Shown here: one piece after another, positions 20,078-50,632 of the stretch
How positions within the stretch are numbered: the stretch's first letter is position 1
Layout: each line of letters begins with the position of its first letter
Source of the DNA: Ptychodera flava
Taxonomy: Eukaryota; Hemichordata; Enteropneusta; Ptychoderidae
Direction of reading: 5' to 3'
DNA length: 64,000 nt
NCBI RefSeq assembly: GCF_041260155.1
Contig: NC_091930.1
Coordinates: forward strand, 38,636,437 to 38,700,436
The notes under the pieces: model-generated
Told to the model about the DNA's origin: nothing
What the model saw: the letters and a program-made list of their open reading frames with translations, nothing else
Databases searched by the model: none
Program-made: the position numbers and the translations under genes

Positions 20078-21551
20078 ATATTACATCAATAGACCCGGAC
20101 TTAACATGTGAGCTTAGATATAGACGTACCATAACAAAAAACAGTAAGACAGCCAATGTATGAGTCGATATAAGCATATAATAATTGTGAACAGAAAGGT
20201 CTCTTTTTATATGTTCCCATTTCGTCAGGTTTCTCAAAGTTCTTCGCTGATCAAATACAAAATTTCAGCCAGGTTGCAAGGACCTCGTCGTTCATGGTGC
20301 TTTGGCCACCTGCCACCTTGCAAGACGACACCACCATATATGGTCACGCGACGAGGTCCTCTTTCACCAAAATAGTTCCCTGGGAATTTACCACAAGGAA
20401 CTTGTAACCTCTGACGTCGTTGTCCTCATGCCAGTGCACCATGAATGAACTTCAAAGGCACGAGCCTTATCTACGTCCCCACCACGTGATTAATGTGGCA
20501 AATCATGGCACTGAACATGTCGTGTTATCTCATTCTATACGGTTGAATTCAGAAATCCAAACCTACCTCCGAGCGATGAATCCCAGGACGAAGAATGGGC
20601 TTTGTTTACAGTTCCCGGATTAGCGTACAAAGACTGGTCAGTCGACATGGAAACCAAGCATGGCCATAATACCAGAGAATGTGCATTCTGGAACGATTAT
20701 ATTCCAAGCCTGATCAAACGAACAGGTATTGACATTTAGGCTGATACGTCCATATAAATCTTTCCAATAAAAATCGTTAGCACTGATCTTCAAAGAAGCT
20801 TTTAAATATCGCTTCAATAAATCTCAATGGCAGTATAGTGTCAAATTCCAATTATTCTGACGGACTCTCACTTTGTTGCCGTTTTCATTCCATTGCCCGC
20901 AAGAAAACCCTCTCGTCGATTCCCTTCCAATCACAAAAGCACCTCTCTGTCATCTCCCGCCAGTACTGGCTAAAGCGCCCAACCTACAACAAAAGATTCC
21001 ACAAACATTTTTTCGCAAACACTTTTATTGTATTTCCGTTTGGTATTATCAGCACCAGGCGTGTAGTTCTCACCTGCAAGCAGAAAATTGTGTCTGACTT
21101 TCGCGAAAACACAAAATTCACACGTCACATATGTCATATGAGTACACTTCATCATTATACATATTATCTCTTCTCTTTCAGAAAACTGTAATGAGTGCAC
21201 GAGTGCCGGCCAAGACATCAAGCCCTCCATGAAAGCTGTCGGTTTCTTTACGCTCATCCTTTACAAACTTCAGGATTTGGCACTTTATTAATTACAATTT
21301 TCGCAAACGAGAATGCCACTCTTTCAAGGGAAATAAGGTTCTTTGATCGATATCCGAATTTTATATATATTTCTTATTTCTTCAACACTTTTTTGCATAT
21401 ATTTACAAGGCAAACATCGCAAAGGCCATCCCTGTGGTTTGTTTTGAACCGGCAACTTGGAAGTAGTCCAAACAGTATAACCTGAACGCCCAATCCTCGT
21501 AACTTTGCAAATGATGCGTTCTTAGCATTTAGAGAGATATGTGTGGTGTTG

Positions 21552-23530
21552 CTTTTTTATATATTGGTATTTTATTTCAAATGCTTTGGCCTCAGCCCAT
21601 CGCAAAATATGTATACACCTGAACAGAGAGATGGGAAAAAAGTGAACAATTCCTAATGTCGATCAGTCGTAAGAAGAAACTCTTCTTGCACTTTAAAAGA
21701 TCTATGCACATATAGAGACAATTTGTACTGAACAGAATGATTTTTGAAGATAACAAAGCAATAAATTTATCGTGAGTGGGATACAGTCGAAATTTTTCTG
21801 GTATCAATTCTATTCTGTGTTGCTGATACAAAGGGCAGAACAATACAAAATGACACTCATCCTCCAAAATTTCGATACATTTACTCTTACAGAAAGTACA
21901 GAATCTTTGCACAACTGGAACGACTGGTTTACTGTGACGACCTGTTTTGATTGCTAAATTATGGTTTGATGTACGAAGTTTTGCCAAGTCAGATTTAAAT
22001 TTCATAATAGTAATTGAAGATAAATACATTTCAGGTTCTAGTTAAGATTTGAATAATCTTTACATTTAATTTTACACATTTTCTTAAATTGATTTCTACA
22101 ATGTATATAATTTTGCAGATCATCCACACTGTTTGAAGCTCGGAATTTATTGAGATACTCAAATTTTCTTTTCCCACAGTTAAAACATTCATCGTCCCAC
22201 CAGGATTTTGTGGTGTCTCTATAGGACGTACTGTCTAATTTTGCGCAACAAATTTCATTTTTTAACTGCTCTTCGAAGGACATTACTCAAAATTTCTACC
22301 GCATTGTTGATGTCATTGAGTTGAACTGAGTACAAAAAAATCACCAACTCCTTTCTGTGAGACACCATCATGTAAGTAGCCAGTAAATTCAGGCAGAAGA
22401 TTCTGCTTCCATGTATACTTTTCCCATGTGTTTTGATCAATTGAGTCAACTCTTTCCATATTACCATTTACAATATCACCTTTTACACAATGTACAGTCA
22501 ATCGGAAAATGATCTGACAAATCATTGGAGCCCACAGTAAAATCACTTATGTATTCAAATAATGAAGTGCTAACTATTATACAATCAACTACACTTGCCC
22601 CGTTATTTGTGCAACAGGTGAAATTACCATCACTGTCACTTTGGAAACGTCCATTTAGAAAATGTAAGTACGAACGGCAACAAAAATCAATTAAAGTACG
22701 ACCTTAATTAATTATTTACAGTACTATCTCGAGAATTTCTGTTCATACAAAAATCGTCAATCTCATAATCCAGATGATGTATTTCAATAGACCAATCACA
22801 TAAGTTACCCGTTCTAGCGTTAAAATCACTCACTAGTTTGAAATCGGGATTGGGATACCTTGCTTTAAGCTCTGTAATATAATTTTCTAAACGGACAATA
22901 CCATTAGATTGATCATTATAAGTTGATGCGCCCTCGGGGGGTACATATATACTTCCCAAAATGATGTCATTTGGTGTATGAAATGCTTCTTTTCTGATTT
23001 GAAGAAATACTGCATCATCAAAATCACCATGAACTCTTGTAATATAATTGTTTAGATTATATGACAAAAAAACGCAAATTCCACCAGAGTACCTACCACT
23101 TTTACGGACTCTTTTTTCTAAAATTGGAGTAAGGTTTATAAGTGGGTTCAAGCCAATTTGTGAAATCACCAGTTGTCTTAGCCCATGTTTCGCAAATACT
23201 GACAATAGAAAATGAGGAAAATGACGCTTCAATAAGCAATTTTGAATGTGCGACTTTAAACCTCTGGCGTTTTATGTTACTTTAGTATTGGACACATTTT
23301 GGTTAATACTGATACCTGGATTATCTCTCTGAATATTATACAGATGCCGGGCCTGGCCACACCTCTATATGCCCACCAAGTTGTTAGTTTCAGCATTGTA
23401 TTTGTACGTGTTGCCGTCAATAACTAGTTTATCATAACTTAAATATGATAGTTTTTCTTCTTTTCGCGCTTTCATCATGAACGGAATCAAGTTCTTTCTT
23501 GTGCGTCGCACTGTACGCGGAAAGTCTTCC
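21552..23530 (-). mobile_element. Non-LTR retrotransposon (LINE) copy lacking its reverse transcriptase
   Basis: Read on the minus strand. An APE-type endonuclease part (22708-23232) has GSIYVPPEGA and a DFNARTGNL motif. Next comes the linker (22038-22283) with WWDDECF, then directly the C-terminal Cys/His part (21592-22029; CTFCKSKC, then ECHFVLFCPLY). The reverse transcriptase that should lie between linker and C-terminus is missing near 22030. The minus-strand 3' end is A-rich at 21552-21560. Target duplication GTGGTGTTG is present at 21543-21551 and 23531-23539, and units 1 and 2 carry one uninterrupted copy (about 1375 and 11430). The 5' end is truncated. The Jockey/CR1 group is likely; the clade is uncertain. 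Confidence 0.82.
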
Positions 23531-23771
23531 GTGGTGTTGTTTTGACTACGTCTGACCTCCTTCCTTACAATGTTTCAACTTTCGCATAGTTGATTTGTCC
23601 GAGATCGACTGACAGTACCCCCCTAGATAATAGTTACACCTGAGATTGTTGGCAACTCCTCAATTTAGACAGTATATCTAGTTCCCGTAATTGAAGCCAA
23701 CGGTTTAACGCTAACTAATATTACTTAGCTACCACAGTTTACTTGCCATCGCGCGTACCATCGGTATTTTG

Positions 23772-23774
23772 CGC

Positions 23775-23806
<32 letters not shown>
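23772..23806. repeat. (CA)n microsatellite
   Basis: About 17 CA units. The equivalent place in units 1 and 2 has no such run. Confidence 0.9.
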
Positions 23807-23808
<2 letters not shown>

Positions 23809-24637
23809 TTGCCATAACCACATGAGTACTTTAACCCGCACTTGTTTGTAAACAACGCGTATCTCATAAGCAAACCGGAAATTATCGTCTACAAGCTGCA
23901 CTTCTTCACAAGGGAAATATCCATATGTTCGGCATGAGTAATTTCTCAGACAATGGACATAACGAAGCTTACTGTATATTTTTTACCAAAGAGAGAAAAT
24001 AATAGTTCTTAAAGTTTTGATATATTTTAAACAAATGTTTTCTTTATTGCTCATATATCTATCGTGTAAAGGATTTAGCACAGACCATTTAAATGATGAA
24101 TGAGTAGCTATTTGCTCTGTTCTTTCCATCTTTTATTGCAGCGAAAAGTTTGAAGTGTATCGGGACCTGCTCTGCAAATACACGAACCTTTATAACTTTA
24201 TCCAATCAGAACTAGGGGAGTGGCATAAGTAGCCAATGAGAAGTCAATGGCATCATCGTACATCAAAGCTAATTTCAAAAGTAGGAACTTGACAGATATT
24301 ATTTTACCTAACTTCAGAAGTCGAAACACCTCGTCCCGGGTATCACTGTGTTTGTGTCTCCGTTTCAACAACATTGCGAGACACAGCAAGCAAGCAAGAC
24401 GAGATCGGGGTATTTGCTCTAGGGCTTGTGGTGTATTCTGCTGTCGTGAGATTCGCTAGGCGCCCGATCAGAGACGACTGCAGACAACCGCAAGCACTGA
24501 TATGATTCAGTTTGATAAATGACAAATCATTTATAACAGTACTCTGTACAAATAAAGCCTTATAAATAGACAACCATAAAAATAAATAACATTTTTTTCA
24601 TGACTTGCTTTGATGAAAGTCTAAATGACATATCACT

Positions 24638-24770
24638 ATGTATGTATGTATGTATGTATGTATGTATGTATGTATGTATGTATGTATGTATGTATGTATG
24701 TATGTATGTATGTATGTATGTATGTATGTATGTATGTGGAGGGAGGTAGGTAGGTAGGTAGGTAGGTAGC
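24638..24770. repeat. (TATG)n and (GTAG)n microsatellite
   Basis: About 25 TATG units followed by GGTA units, where units 1 and 2 have only a short GTAG run (2460-2500, 12520-12540). It is a lineage-specific expansion. Confidence 0.9.
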
Positions 24771-25294
24771 AAGTTATTTGGTAGCATGGAGATGGATGGA
24801 TTGAGGGACAGAGGGATTGATCGATGGATGTATGCATTATAGTATGTATTCATGGATTCATGCATATATGTATGTATTTGCAAATGTGTTGGTGACTAGG
24901 TAGGTATGTAGGTATAAGGCGGAGAGCGGCAGTTAATGCAGAAAACCGTCAAAGTGGTAAAAGCGCCATTACTTGCGAGGTACGAAGTGATACTTTGTGA
25001 GGGCGCACTAATTTTGAACGTTGACGACATAACCCTAAAAGACCCTGAAACCATCCAGTCCCCATAAGGTCAATAGAGTGAATGTTGCTCGACAGGGGGC
25101 AGATTCACAATCGAGGTCGCGTCACGTCTAAACTGTCGGGCTGGCGTTATCATTGTTGTCAAATGGGTTTGAGTTTACACTAGGTAACTAGGAAAGGCCT
25201 GCAAAACGTCATCGTTCTTCGCCCTGTCTGTGGTTTTCATCGGGTGAACAAAGAAAGCAAACTACAAATAAGTGGTAAAGGTCACGCCTGTGTG

Positions 25295-43029
<17,735 letters not shown>

Positions 43030-43849
43030 ACATGCATCTGACACTGGACTCGCAGAAGGATTGGCAGTCACTTTTCAAACGCACTAAATGAAGGCTAACA
43101 CTCTTTTACACCTTTATATCTCACACATCATGCTGCACGGGACCGAAGCCTGCATGGACTACTTTGTGATGGAAACAGGCTGTACATTAAAAATGTGGAT
43201 TGTGACTCATCACACTGGGACAGAGAAAGTTGCAGTTGGATATTTTACGAATTCAAAACTCAGGAGTGACTCCTCATTCTTCGCAGGAAGTGGCCATAGG
43301 GGTATATTTTTTAGGTCCCAATTTAAATTTGATGAAAGTAGTTCGGGTCAAGTTGCGGTCAAATTGGGGCACGAAATGTTCTACATGATGCAAGTATAAA
43401 AAAGCAGAATTCAATTGTACTTGGTGAAAGAGGTATTTAATGCTTCAACATCAGTGATTACTTTTTTTCTGTTTAGATAGTTAAATGAAAATTCAATTAA
43501 TATTTCAAAACTAAGGGAGTGTTCAGTTATTATGGCCGGGGGTGTGCCGGCATATTCTTCCTGCGCATCAGTCAAAATAAGGGAACGCCACCTATTACAC
43601 CAAAAATTGATGACCCCCTTTTTAAGATGACAAAAACTTCATGATCCCCCCTCCACATTAATTAAGTAAAGCTGCACACACAAACAATTCTGGAGGGGGC
43701 GATAGAATAAAAAAAAATTCTCCGATTTTTTCAAATGAACCCCTTACAAACTCACAAGGTGTTAATGTTCAAATTTCCCCTTCTGACTTGCTATAATTTT
43801 GAAATTTCCCCTCAGAGGGAATGGACAGAAATTACAGGTTGATCGCAAT
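43030..43849. other. Gene D 3' flank
   Basis: No second gene is seen. The 103-codon frame at 43088-43399 has no recognised motif and is probably 3' UTR or flank. Near 43500, GTGTTCAGTTATTATGGCC and runs of CCCCC resemble the end of an interspersed element that may enclose the satellite. Confidence 0.45.
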
Positions 43850-45080
43850 ATTTTTGTGCAAGCGTGTGTGTACAAAATTTTGATATTTGGATTTAATTGA
43901 TAATCAGCTGTTGATAATGTTGATTTCACTATACATTGTGGTCTATGAGAAAACTATGTAAAACGTTTTCAATATATAAGTATATCTATGCATTTATATA
44001 TATTTGATAATTGACATGAACGTACATAATTGGAATAGGGTTGTTACAACTGGTTTGACTTTAAACTTTCACCAAAAATGTTTATCCACTATACATGGGA
44101 GTCTATGATAAAATTGTTATACAATTGTTAAACTTGTTTTACTTGTGCATATACAGACGTTGGATAATCAACGTTATTGTACTTCATTAGAAAATGATGC
44201 TTAAAGATGCGTATTAAGAGTACAAGAAATCTGATTTTGGAATGTCACTGAAAATGGTCATCCACTGTACATGGTAGTCTAAGAGGAAACTGTAAATAAT
44301 GTTTTCCTTATACAAAACAAGCTAAATCTGTGTATTTATAGTCCTTTGATGATGTATCTTAATGTACTTTATTAGACTAGGGTGGTAACAAATGGGCATG
44401 TGCACCAGAAATTGGATTTTGGAATTTTACCGAAATGTAGATTCACTGTACACGGGAGTCTATGAGGAAACTGTGAATAATTTTTTCCAATACAAAAGTA
44501 GTTAAATCTGTGTATTTATGTACTCTTGATTATTCATATTAATGTAGTTGATTAGACTAGGGTGGTTACAAATGCATATGTGTGTAAGAAATCGGGTTTT
44601 AGAATTTCACCGAAATATTGATTCACTATGCATGGTTGTCTATGAGGAAACTATGAATAATTTTTCTCCAATACAAAATCTGTGTATCTCTAGATGTTTG
44701 ATAATTCATTTCTAACTACTTAGTTAGACTAGGATGGTTAAAAGTTGATATGTGTGTGCAAGAAATTGGATTTTAGAATTTCATCAAAATGTTGATTCAC
44801 TATAGATTGGAGTCTATGAGAAAATTTTTTAACGATGCTAAACTAACTTAATCTGTGCTTTTATAGGTGTTTGACAATTAATACAAATGTACTTGCTTCA
44901 AATAGGGTGTTTGAAAGTTCAGATGTGGACAATAATTATGATATTAGAATTTCACTTAAAAGTATAATTTTACTTTTCATGGTACTAGTAGTCTACAGGT
45001 AATTGTTACATATTTTCCATGACAAAACTTGCTATATCTCTAATATGTCATTAATATGAATTGTTCATTGCCCTCAGTGA
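43850..45080. repeat. Diverged tandem satellite, period about 175 bp, seven units
   Basis: The landmark CACTRTACATGGGAGTCTAT recurs near 43927, 44087, 44263, 44444, 44624, 44798 and 44971 (spacings 160-181 bp). Shared secondary landmarks are GAATTTCACCGAAAT and TTAGACTAGGGTGGT. Units differ by substitutions and small indels. Confidence 0.8.
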
Positions 45081-45289
45081 GCTCTATTGACAATAAGACA
45101 AGCTTCAGAGCCGCCAAGCAAGATGTTCATGTGACAGATAATTATACTTTTGTTCAGATTTATAGTGAAATGATTTCAGAGAATGAATCATGTAGCGAAT
45201 GATTTTTATTTCGCAGAATATTTCTGAACACTGAAACTGCTTTCTGACAGGACGGATACTGATGAAAATTAAGCGACTCCCCTGTGAGC

Positions 45290-46060
45290 TGTTTGAAAAA
45301 TACATGACCCCCCTCTTTGCAGTTTTCATATTTAAGGTGACAATAACACTTTTCTGTTATACCTTTTGTGAGTTTATTCTGATGTTCCTCGAGTAAGTTT
45401 ATTTTTTAGTCTTAGTTTTGCAAAAACATCGAAATTAAATGTTTTGCCATTTAGGTAACACAGGGCGGCGGCCATTTTGAACGTTAGATATCGGTAAATG
45501 TTAAATACATGTAATTTGTTTTCTATTACGAAACTCCTACGGTGTCCGTCGGTTTTTAATTTTTAGTTGGTAACAGTGTGATTGAAAGTGTTAAGACGTA
45601 CGTATGACCGTAACGTTGGTGACTCATTCGTGAAAAGGCACATGGATATCTTTGTAATTGAAAATTGGCAAACGTTAAGAGATTTTCAATTAAAAATGTC
45701 ACTATTACCACTTAGTTTCAATTGAAGATGTACATGGCAACCCAAAAGTGCGTTGTCGATTTGACATGGTAACCATAACAACACTTCAAGACGTTTTCAA
45801 TATCGTTGATGAATTTTGAAGCCAAAACTTTACATCAAATGTGGCTATTTGCCAAAGAGAAAAAATGTTACAACGTAAACTTTTCGACCATAATGCGCTT
45901 GTTATTATATGCAAAGGCAATTTTGACATGCAAATAATGCATACATTTTCCAACAACGGACGCTAGCACCTGATAAAAAGTTTTAACCCTTTTTATGATA
46001 GCAAGGCTTGCAGATTAGTACTCGTACATTTGAGAAACATTTCCCAATATTAGAGTAATA
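45290..46060 (+). repeat. Duplicated interspersed repeat, copy 1
   Basis: Matches 46540-46975 continued at 50700-50950. Landmarks: GTATGACCGTAACGTTGGTGA, CATGGCAACC, GTCGATTTGAC, AAATGTGGCTATT, CTGATAAAAAGTTTT. Confidence 0.65.
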
Positions 46061-46539
46061 ATAACGTACATTCTCATATGCGGTGTGTGCAATGTCGTGT
46101 AAATATTTGATCTGTCCTCAATTTATCTCGCTATTCATGTTTGCAAAAAAAAACAAAAACAGAATACATTGTTTTGTGTGAAGTTAATAAAAAATTGAAC
46201 AATTTCTTATCTGCAAAGATAAATAGTTATTCGTGTTGAGATTGCGCGCCTTGATGAAAATTTTAGCGATGTTTCAAAACTAACTAAACTTGAAGCGATC
46301 ACCAGTTCTATGCACAACAAATGTATCGTTCTTGTTTGATAAAAGGAACTACCCTAAATAGGAAACCATTTGAGCTACCTGATCAGAATGAAAAATGATG
46401 GGGTTTCCTCAAATTATCAAGTTTAATGAATCACTAAACTTCCTGCTTCTCAGCTGTCGCTTGTTGGAGTAGAACTTCCCTCACGGACAGAAATTCGGAC
46501 TTTAAAATGTTTAAATTGAGACTGTCCTTGTATACCATT

Positions 46540-46975
46540 GTGGGGCATAATTTGAAGCTCCCAGAGTAAGTTAACTTCTCTCTTCTAGTTTTTGCAAAAC
46601 TCGACATTTCATGTTTTGCCATAGTACTGGTAGTGTACAGAAGGGTGGTGGCCATTTTGAATTTTAAATATCTGTACAAATACATGTTAAAATACAATGT
46701 AATTTTTCTTGGGGAAAACTCATAAGGTATTCCTTGCTTTTATTTTTGATTTGGTAAGAGTGTGATTGAAAGTTTGCAGTTAAGAGGCATGTATGACCTT
46801 AACGTTGGTGATCCATTCGTGGAAAAGCAAATAGATATCTTCGTAATTAAAAGAACACCACAAGTTAAGAGATCTTCCTATAAAATGTTTATATTGTCAT
46901 TCAGTTGACAATTAAGGTTATACATGGCAACCGGACAGTGCGTCGTCGATTTGACGTAGTACCATAACGATATAC
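46540..46975 (+). repeat. Duplicated interspersed repeat, copy 2 (left part)
   Basis: The left part runs to about 46975, and the right part resumes at about 50700 with CGTTGATGAATTTT. The 3.7 kb between is an insertion: a LINE carrying a further element. Confidence 0.65.
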
Positions 46976-47451
46976 CACATTATTCATCTCAATATTCATC
47001 AACATATATTGAAAACGTTCTACTCTAGTCACATTGAAAGTGTAATTACCTTCTCATATTTGAGCTGGTGTGGAGGTCTGACCGTTTCGAACTTGAACAA
47101 ACTACATACAATTGTTAACACCTGTTCCAAAATCTATGGCCGTGAATGTAAGATCATGAAATCACTGAATGAGAACAGAGCTTTTGGCAAAGCTGTTAAA
47201 ATCATCGGGGATCCTTCCCATTCATTGGCTCAGCTTTTTGAGGAGCTCCCGTCAGGTCGTAGGTATAAAACTCTAAACACGTCATGCTCGACTAAGTTAT
47301 GTACCCTTTGCCCTCCAACTTCTCAATCAGAGAATGTCTTAAATCCACTCTCTGTTCAACACTTTTTGTAATTAGTTTTTTTTACGTAACTTCTATGTGT
47401 ATTATCCTTTTTATCACCGTTGTATTTTTAATGTTGGTTTGTCTGTGCCTA

Positions 47452-50400
47452 CGGCGCGCCAAATGTTTCAAAAATATTTATCATCATAGAGTAAAAATAA
47501 ACTGTCAATTTTTCTTTCTAAATAAAGTCTTAAACGTGTATGAATAATAAAGAAAAAATTGTTTCGTCCATATCATTTTATTTTATTAATGTACTTTTTC
47601 ACAAAAATAACATTCATTTGAAAATATGTGTCAATAAATATTTGAATGTGTCTGTACAGATAAAGATGACGTGAAACCGTCGTTTTCGATTGAAGTAAAA
47701 ATTAGATGGAATTACGGAAGAAAATAAACGAGAAAAGTATTATTGCAAAAAAGGGGAGAATGTTATGTAATACTTAATTGTAAAATACCCTTTAAACCGT
47801 AATGAGAAGATAAACTGTTTGCAAAAATGTGAAAATACCACAATCCCATACTTATTGACGTACATACACGTGTATTTGATATAAAGGTGCAATGAATGCT
47901 GATTATAAAGGAAAAAAGTAAAAAAAAAATCAAGCACACACAAAAAAATATTGAAATGCTTAAAAACAAAACCAAAAATAGTACTTTCACTACTACAAAA
48001 AAACAAAGCGAACCACCATCAGGTCTGACTAAAAAAAGAAAGAAAATCACAACTGAAAAGTCGACCGAGATCGCGCTGGCGCTGAGGCTGAAAAGAAACC
48101 AAAACGAGGTCAGCTTGAAAAAAGCCAAAACGAGGTTAAAAAAAAAAAAACAAAACGAAAACGAGGTTACCAAAAAAAAAAAAACCAGTAGAAAAAAAGA
48201 GGCCCGTTCGAGAAAAGAATTTAGAGTGGGACACCCCGCAGAAAAAGCCAAACATGTAAATTGAATAATTCTCAATCTGATTGTTAGAGTTTAGTGCCAG
48301 AGGGTTTTGGATCATCACACTCGGATGTTGGACAAGATATTTTGGGTACTTCAGCGATGACTCTCAGCTTCTAGTCTTCAATGTCATCTCATGGACGTCC
48401 AGTTACCGCACGTCCCATTCTATATTAAACAGTTACAAGTGGACAAAACATTCGTGGTGGTTCGTCGGCTGCCAGCGGTCCCCTCGCTCATGGCGTGCCT
48501 CAATGTACCCCTTTGAGATGGTAAGCTAGCGGCCGGCGGTCCCGTCGCTAGTACAGTACACGCCGCGCTGGCGACCAGCGATCCCTCACTGTACAGTGTA
48601 GGGCCGCCTCTCCCAAACCATAGACAGTCTGTGCCAAAGCCATGGAGTCCTACCCCAATAAAACGATGGCTAGCCGCCAGCCCACGGTTACGTGTGTGAT
48701 TCGATACATAGCGGCCGCCCGTGTGGGTATGCATAGTTGCATAGTAAAATTGCACGCGGCGGCCGCTATGTATCGAACCACGTGTAACCGTGGGTTTAGC
48801 CTCTAAACGGAGTGTGGCAAAGGAAAAAATACTCAGGCTAAAACACTCCGTTTAGATTCGAGGCAACGTTTTCAGTAGTACATGTAGAACGCGATCGCGC
48901 CCGACTTGACAAACACTGATCAAGCAGCCGCTATTTCTCTGTATAACTGATTAATGTAGCTGTGGGTGGCAGGGCTGTGTGCCGGCGTTACACGGCCAGA
49001 CCGTATAACGCCGGTAACTCACCGCCCTGGCACCCAGAGCTATGTATAAGCTACTGCACAAATATCGTAGCTCCATATATTGGACTGTGTGGAAATAAAG
49101 CTTTCTGCAGTGGGGATCGACATGTCGTGTATGTGCCGGTCTAGCCCTGCGAGTATAATGAGAGTGTCTGGCGTTGCGAAGGCCGGACACTCTCGCCATA
49201 CTCGTTAGGCTTGTGCCGGTCCTGAGGGATCGCGGTTGCATCATAGTGCGTGACACTGTTTATAGTTGCGTCGCTCGTCTTGTCGAATACGGAAAACGAT
49301 GGACGTTCTCTCAACACGCCGGCCGCTATGTATCGAACCACACGTAACCGTGTAGAAATCATATAACGGCGATGACAGAGCGGCTCGGTGCAAGGCCTGC
49401 ATATGCATGTGAGCCCCCTGCCGTATCGCACCTAAGGCATCCATATGTTCGCAGTGTTGCTATGAAGGGACATGGGTTGTACGTCTCGCTCGTGATCTGA
49501 ACTGTGGACTGTCTCAAATTGGCTCAGTTAACTTGACTCTCTGGAACTATTCACAGTTAACCTGGACGTTCTTTAGGTGATATTGCACTTCACTTCATCA
49601 AGTACGGTTTCAAGTAGCTCTGCTTGGCTGGGCCTAGCCAAACAGAGCTAGGATTCAAGATGTCAAAGTTATCACTGAAATGCTCAATTAATATTTCGTC
49701 AAACATTTGAGTATGTGGTGATCGAATTCCCGGCTGTTGGGTTTTTATCGATCGAAGGAAACGTGAACCATGAGTTTTTTGAATAAATTAATTGTAATCT
49801 CGCGCGTTTGTTTTTTTTTGTGTGTGTGGCGAGTGCTCGGGGTTTTTTTTGTTTTTTTTTTCTTTTTTTTCCGTTTTTTCTTTTTTTTTGCAGTGGCGAG
49901 TGCTCATTTGTTTTTCTTTCCACAGGCCCACGCGTTTTTTTTGTATTTGCTGTGTCCATGGCATTTTTTATTTTTTTATTTTTATTTTATTTTATTTATT
50001 TATTTTTAGTCAATGATGTCCACTTTTGTCTAGAGCCATCACTGCCGAATTTTTTCTGTGATTTTCTCTCTTTACTGTTAAAAGCGGCTGGTGGTTCATA
50101 TTATATTTTTGATTATCTACAATACGTTTTTTATGAGACGTACTGCTTTTTAATTTTCTTAGGTACATAAATAATTTTATGTATGCATGGCTTTTTTGTC
50201 TGATTCTTTTATAATGATTTTCTGTATGTGGTTCACATTTTAATTTTTGTAATTTTTTTCCGAGTGGTACTAGTGGTTTTTTAGTGATTTTCCTGTGATT
50301 TTTGTGTACGTACCACTGTAAACATCTTATACTTTTTTCGTAAAATCAGCACTAATTGCACCTTTTACGCGAACTATTATACGTGTATGTATGTCGATAG

Positions 50401-50632
50401 GTATGGATGTATGACTTTTTCAAATCGTTGAAAATTGTTTATTTCCTCATTACGCTTTAAAGAATATTCTCAAGTTAAAATGAAGTATTAAATGACATTT
50501 CTGTCTTTGGTTTTAATTATACTTTTCTTACTTATTTCTTTCCGTAATGACACCTAATTTTTATTTCAATCGAGAAAGACAGTTTATTTTTGCACTGAAT
50601 CGATAAATATTTTTGAAACATTTGGCGCGCCG
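47452..50632. mobile_element. 3.2-kb non-coding element: perfect 31-bp termini, long inverted arms, hairpin core
   Basis: The ends are exact inverted repeats for 31 bp, starting CGGCGCGCCAAATGTTTC, with TA on both sides (47450-47451, 50633-50634), so a TA target duplication is likely. Imperfect inverted arms continue inward for about 0.6 kb (to about 48055 on the left and 50055 on the right; the left arm has a 175-bp extra piece near 47505). The left arm is poly-A rich and the right arm poly-T rich. The core (48300-49690) is GC-rich and full of palindromes. No transposase is recognised; the Lys-rich frame at 47896-48264 comes from the A-runs. It resembles a foldback or non-autonomous TA-target DNA transposon, but I do not recognise the family. 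Confidence 0.7.
48470..49660. repeat. GC-rich array of successive hairpins inside the 3.2-kb element
   Basis: Clear stems: 48681-48718 with 48758-48794; 48799-48817 with 48842-48864; a nested stem of about 88 bp, 48956-49044 (core CCGGCGTTA / TAACGCCGG); 49150-49172 with 49181-49203; 49615-49631 with 49635-49651. The arm GGCCGCTATGTATCGAACCA occurs directly at 48761 and 49321 and inverted near 48700. A GCGGTCCC(C/G)TCGCT motif repeats near 48477 and 48535. Confidence 0.7.

Larger units (their letters stand above)
23540..25294. other. Intergenic stretch of tandem unit 3
   Basis: Resumes the homology to 1385-2892 and 11445-12941 that the LINE interrupts. It holds the conserved CCAATGAG block (24200-24560) and leads into gene D exon 1, so control sequences of gene D probably lie here. 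None is identified. Confidence 0.6.

Noticed and set aside
43088-43399. 103-codon open frame after gene D
   Set aside because: No motif, no splice partner, and not repeated after other cluster genes; more likely 3' flank.
47896-48264. Lys-rich 122-codon frame and its antisense Phe-rich frames
   Set aside because: Produced by poly-A runs in the inverted arm; the composition is pure low complexity.
48680-49360. Possible tRNA or tRNA-derived SINE (GGTTCGATAC resembles a B box; TGGCTCAGTTAAC near 49516 resembles an A box)
   Set aside because: Spacing and order are wrong and no cloverleaf forms. The B-box-like string is part of a reused hairpin arm.
48470-49660. CRISPR-like reading of the repeated hairpins
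   Set aside because: No regular repeat-spacer spacing, and the context is an animal genome.
47452-50632. Polinton-like identity for the 3.2-kb element
   Set aside because: Too short, no capsid, polymerase or integrase coding, and the termini and TA flanks do not fit.
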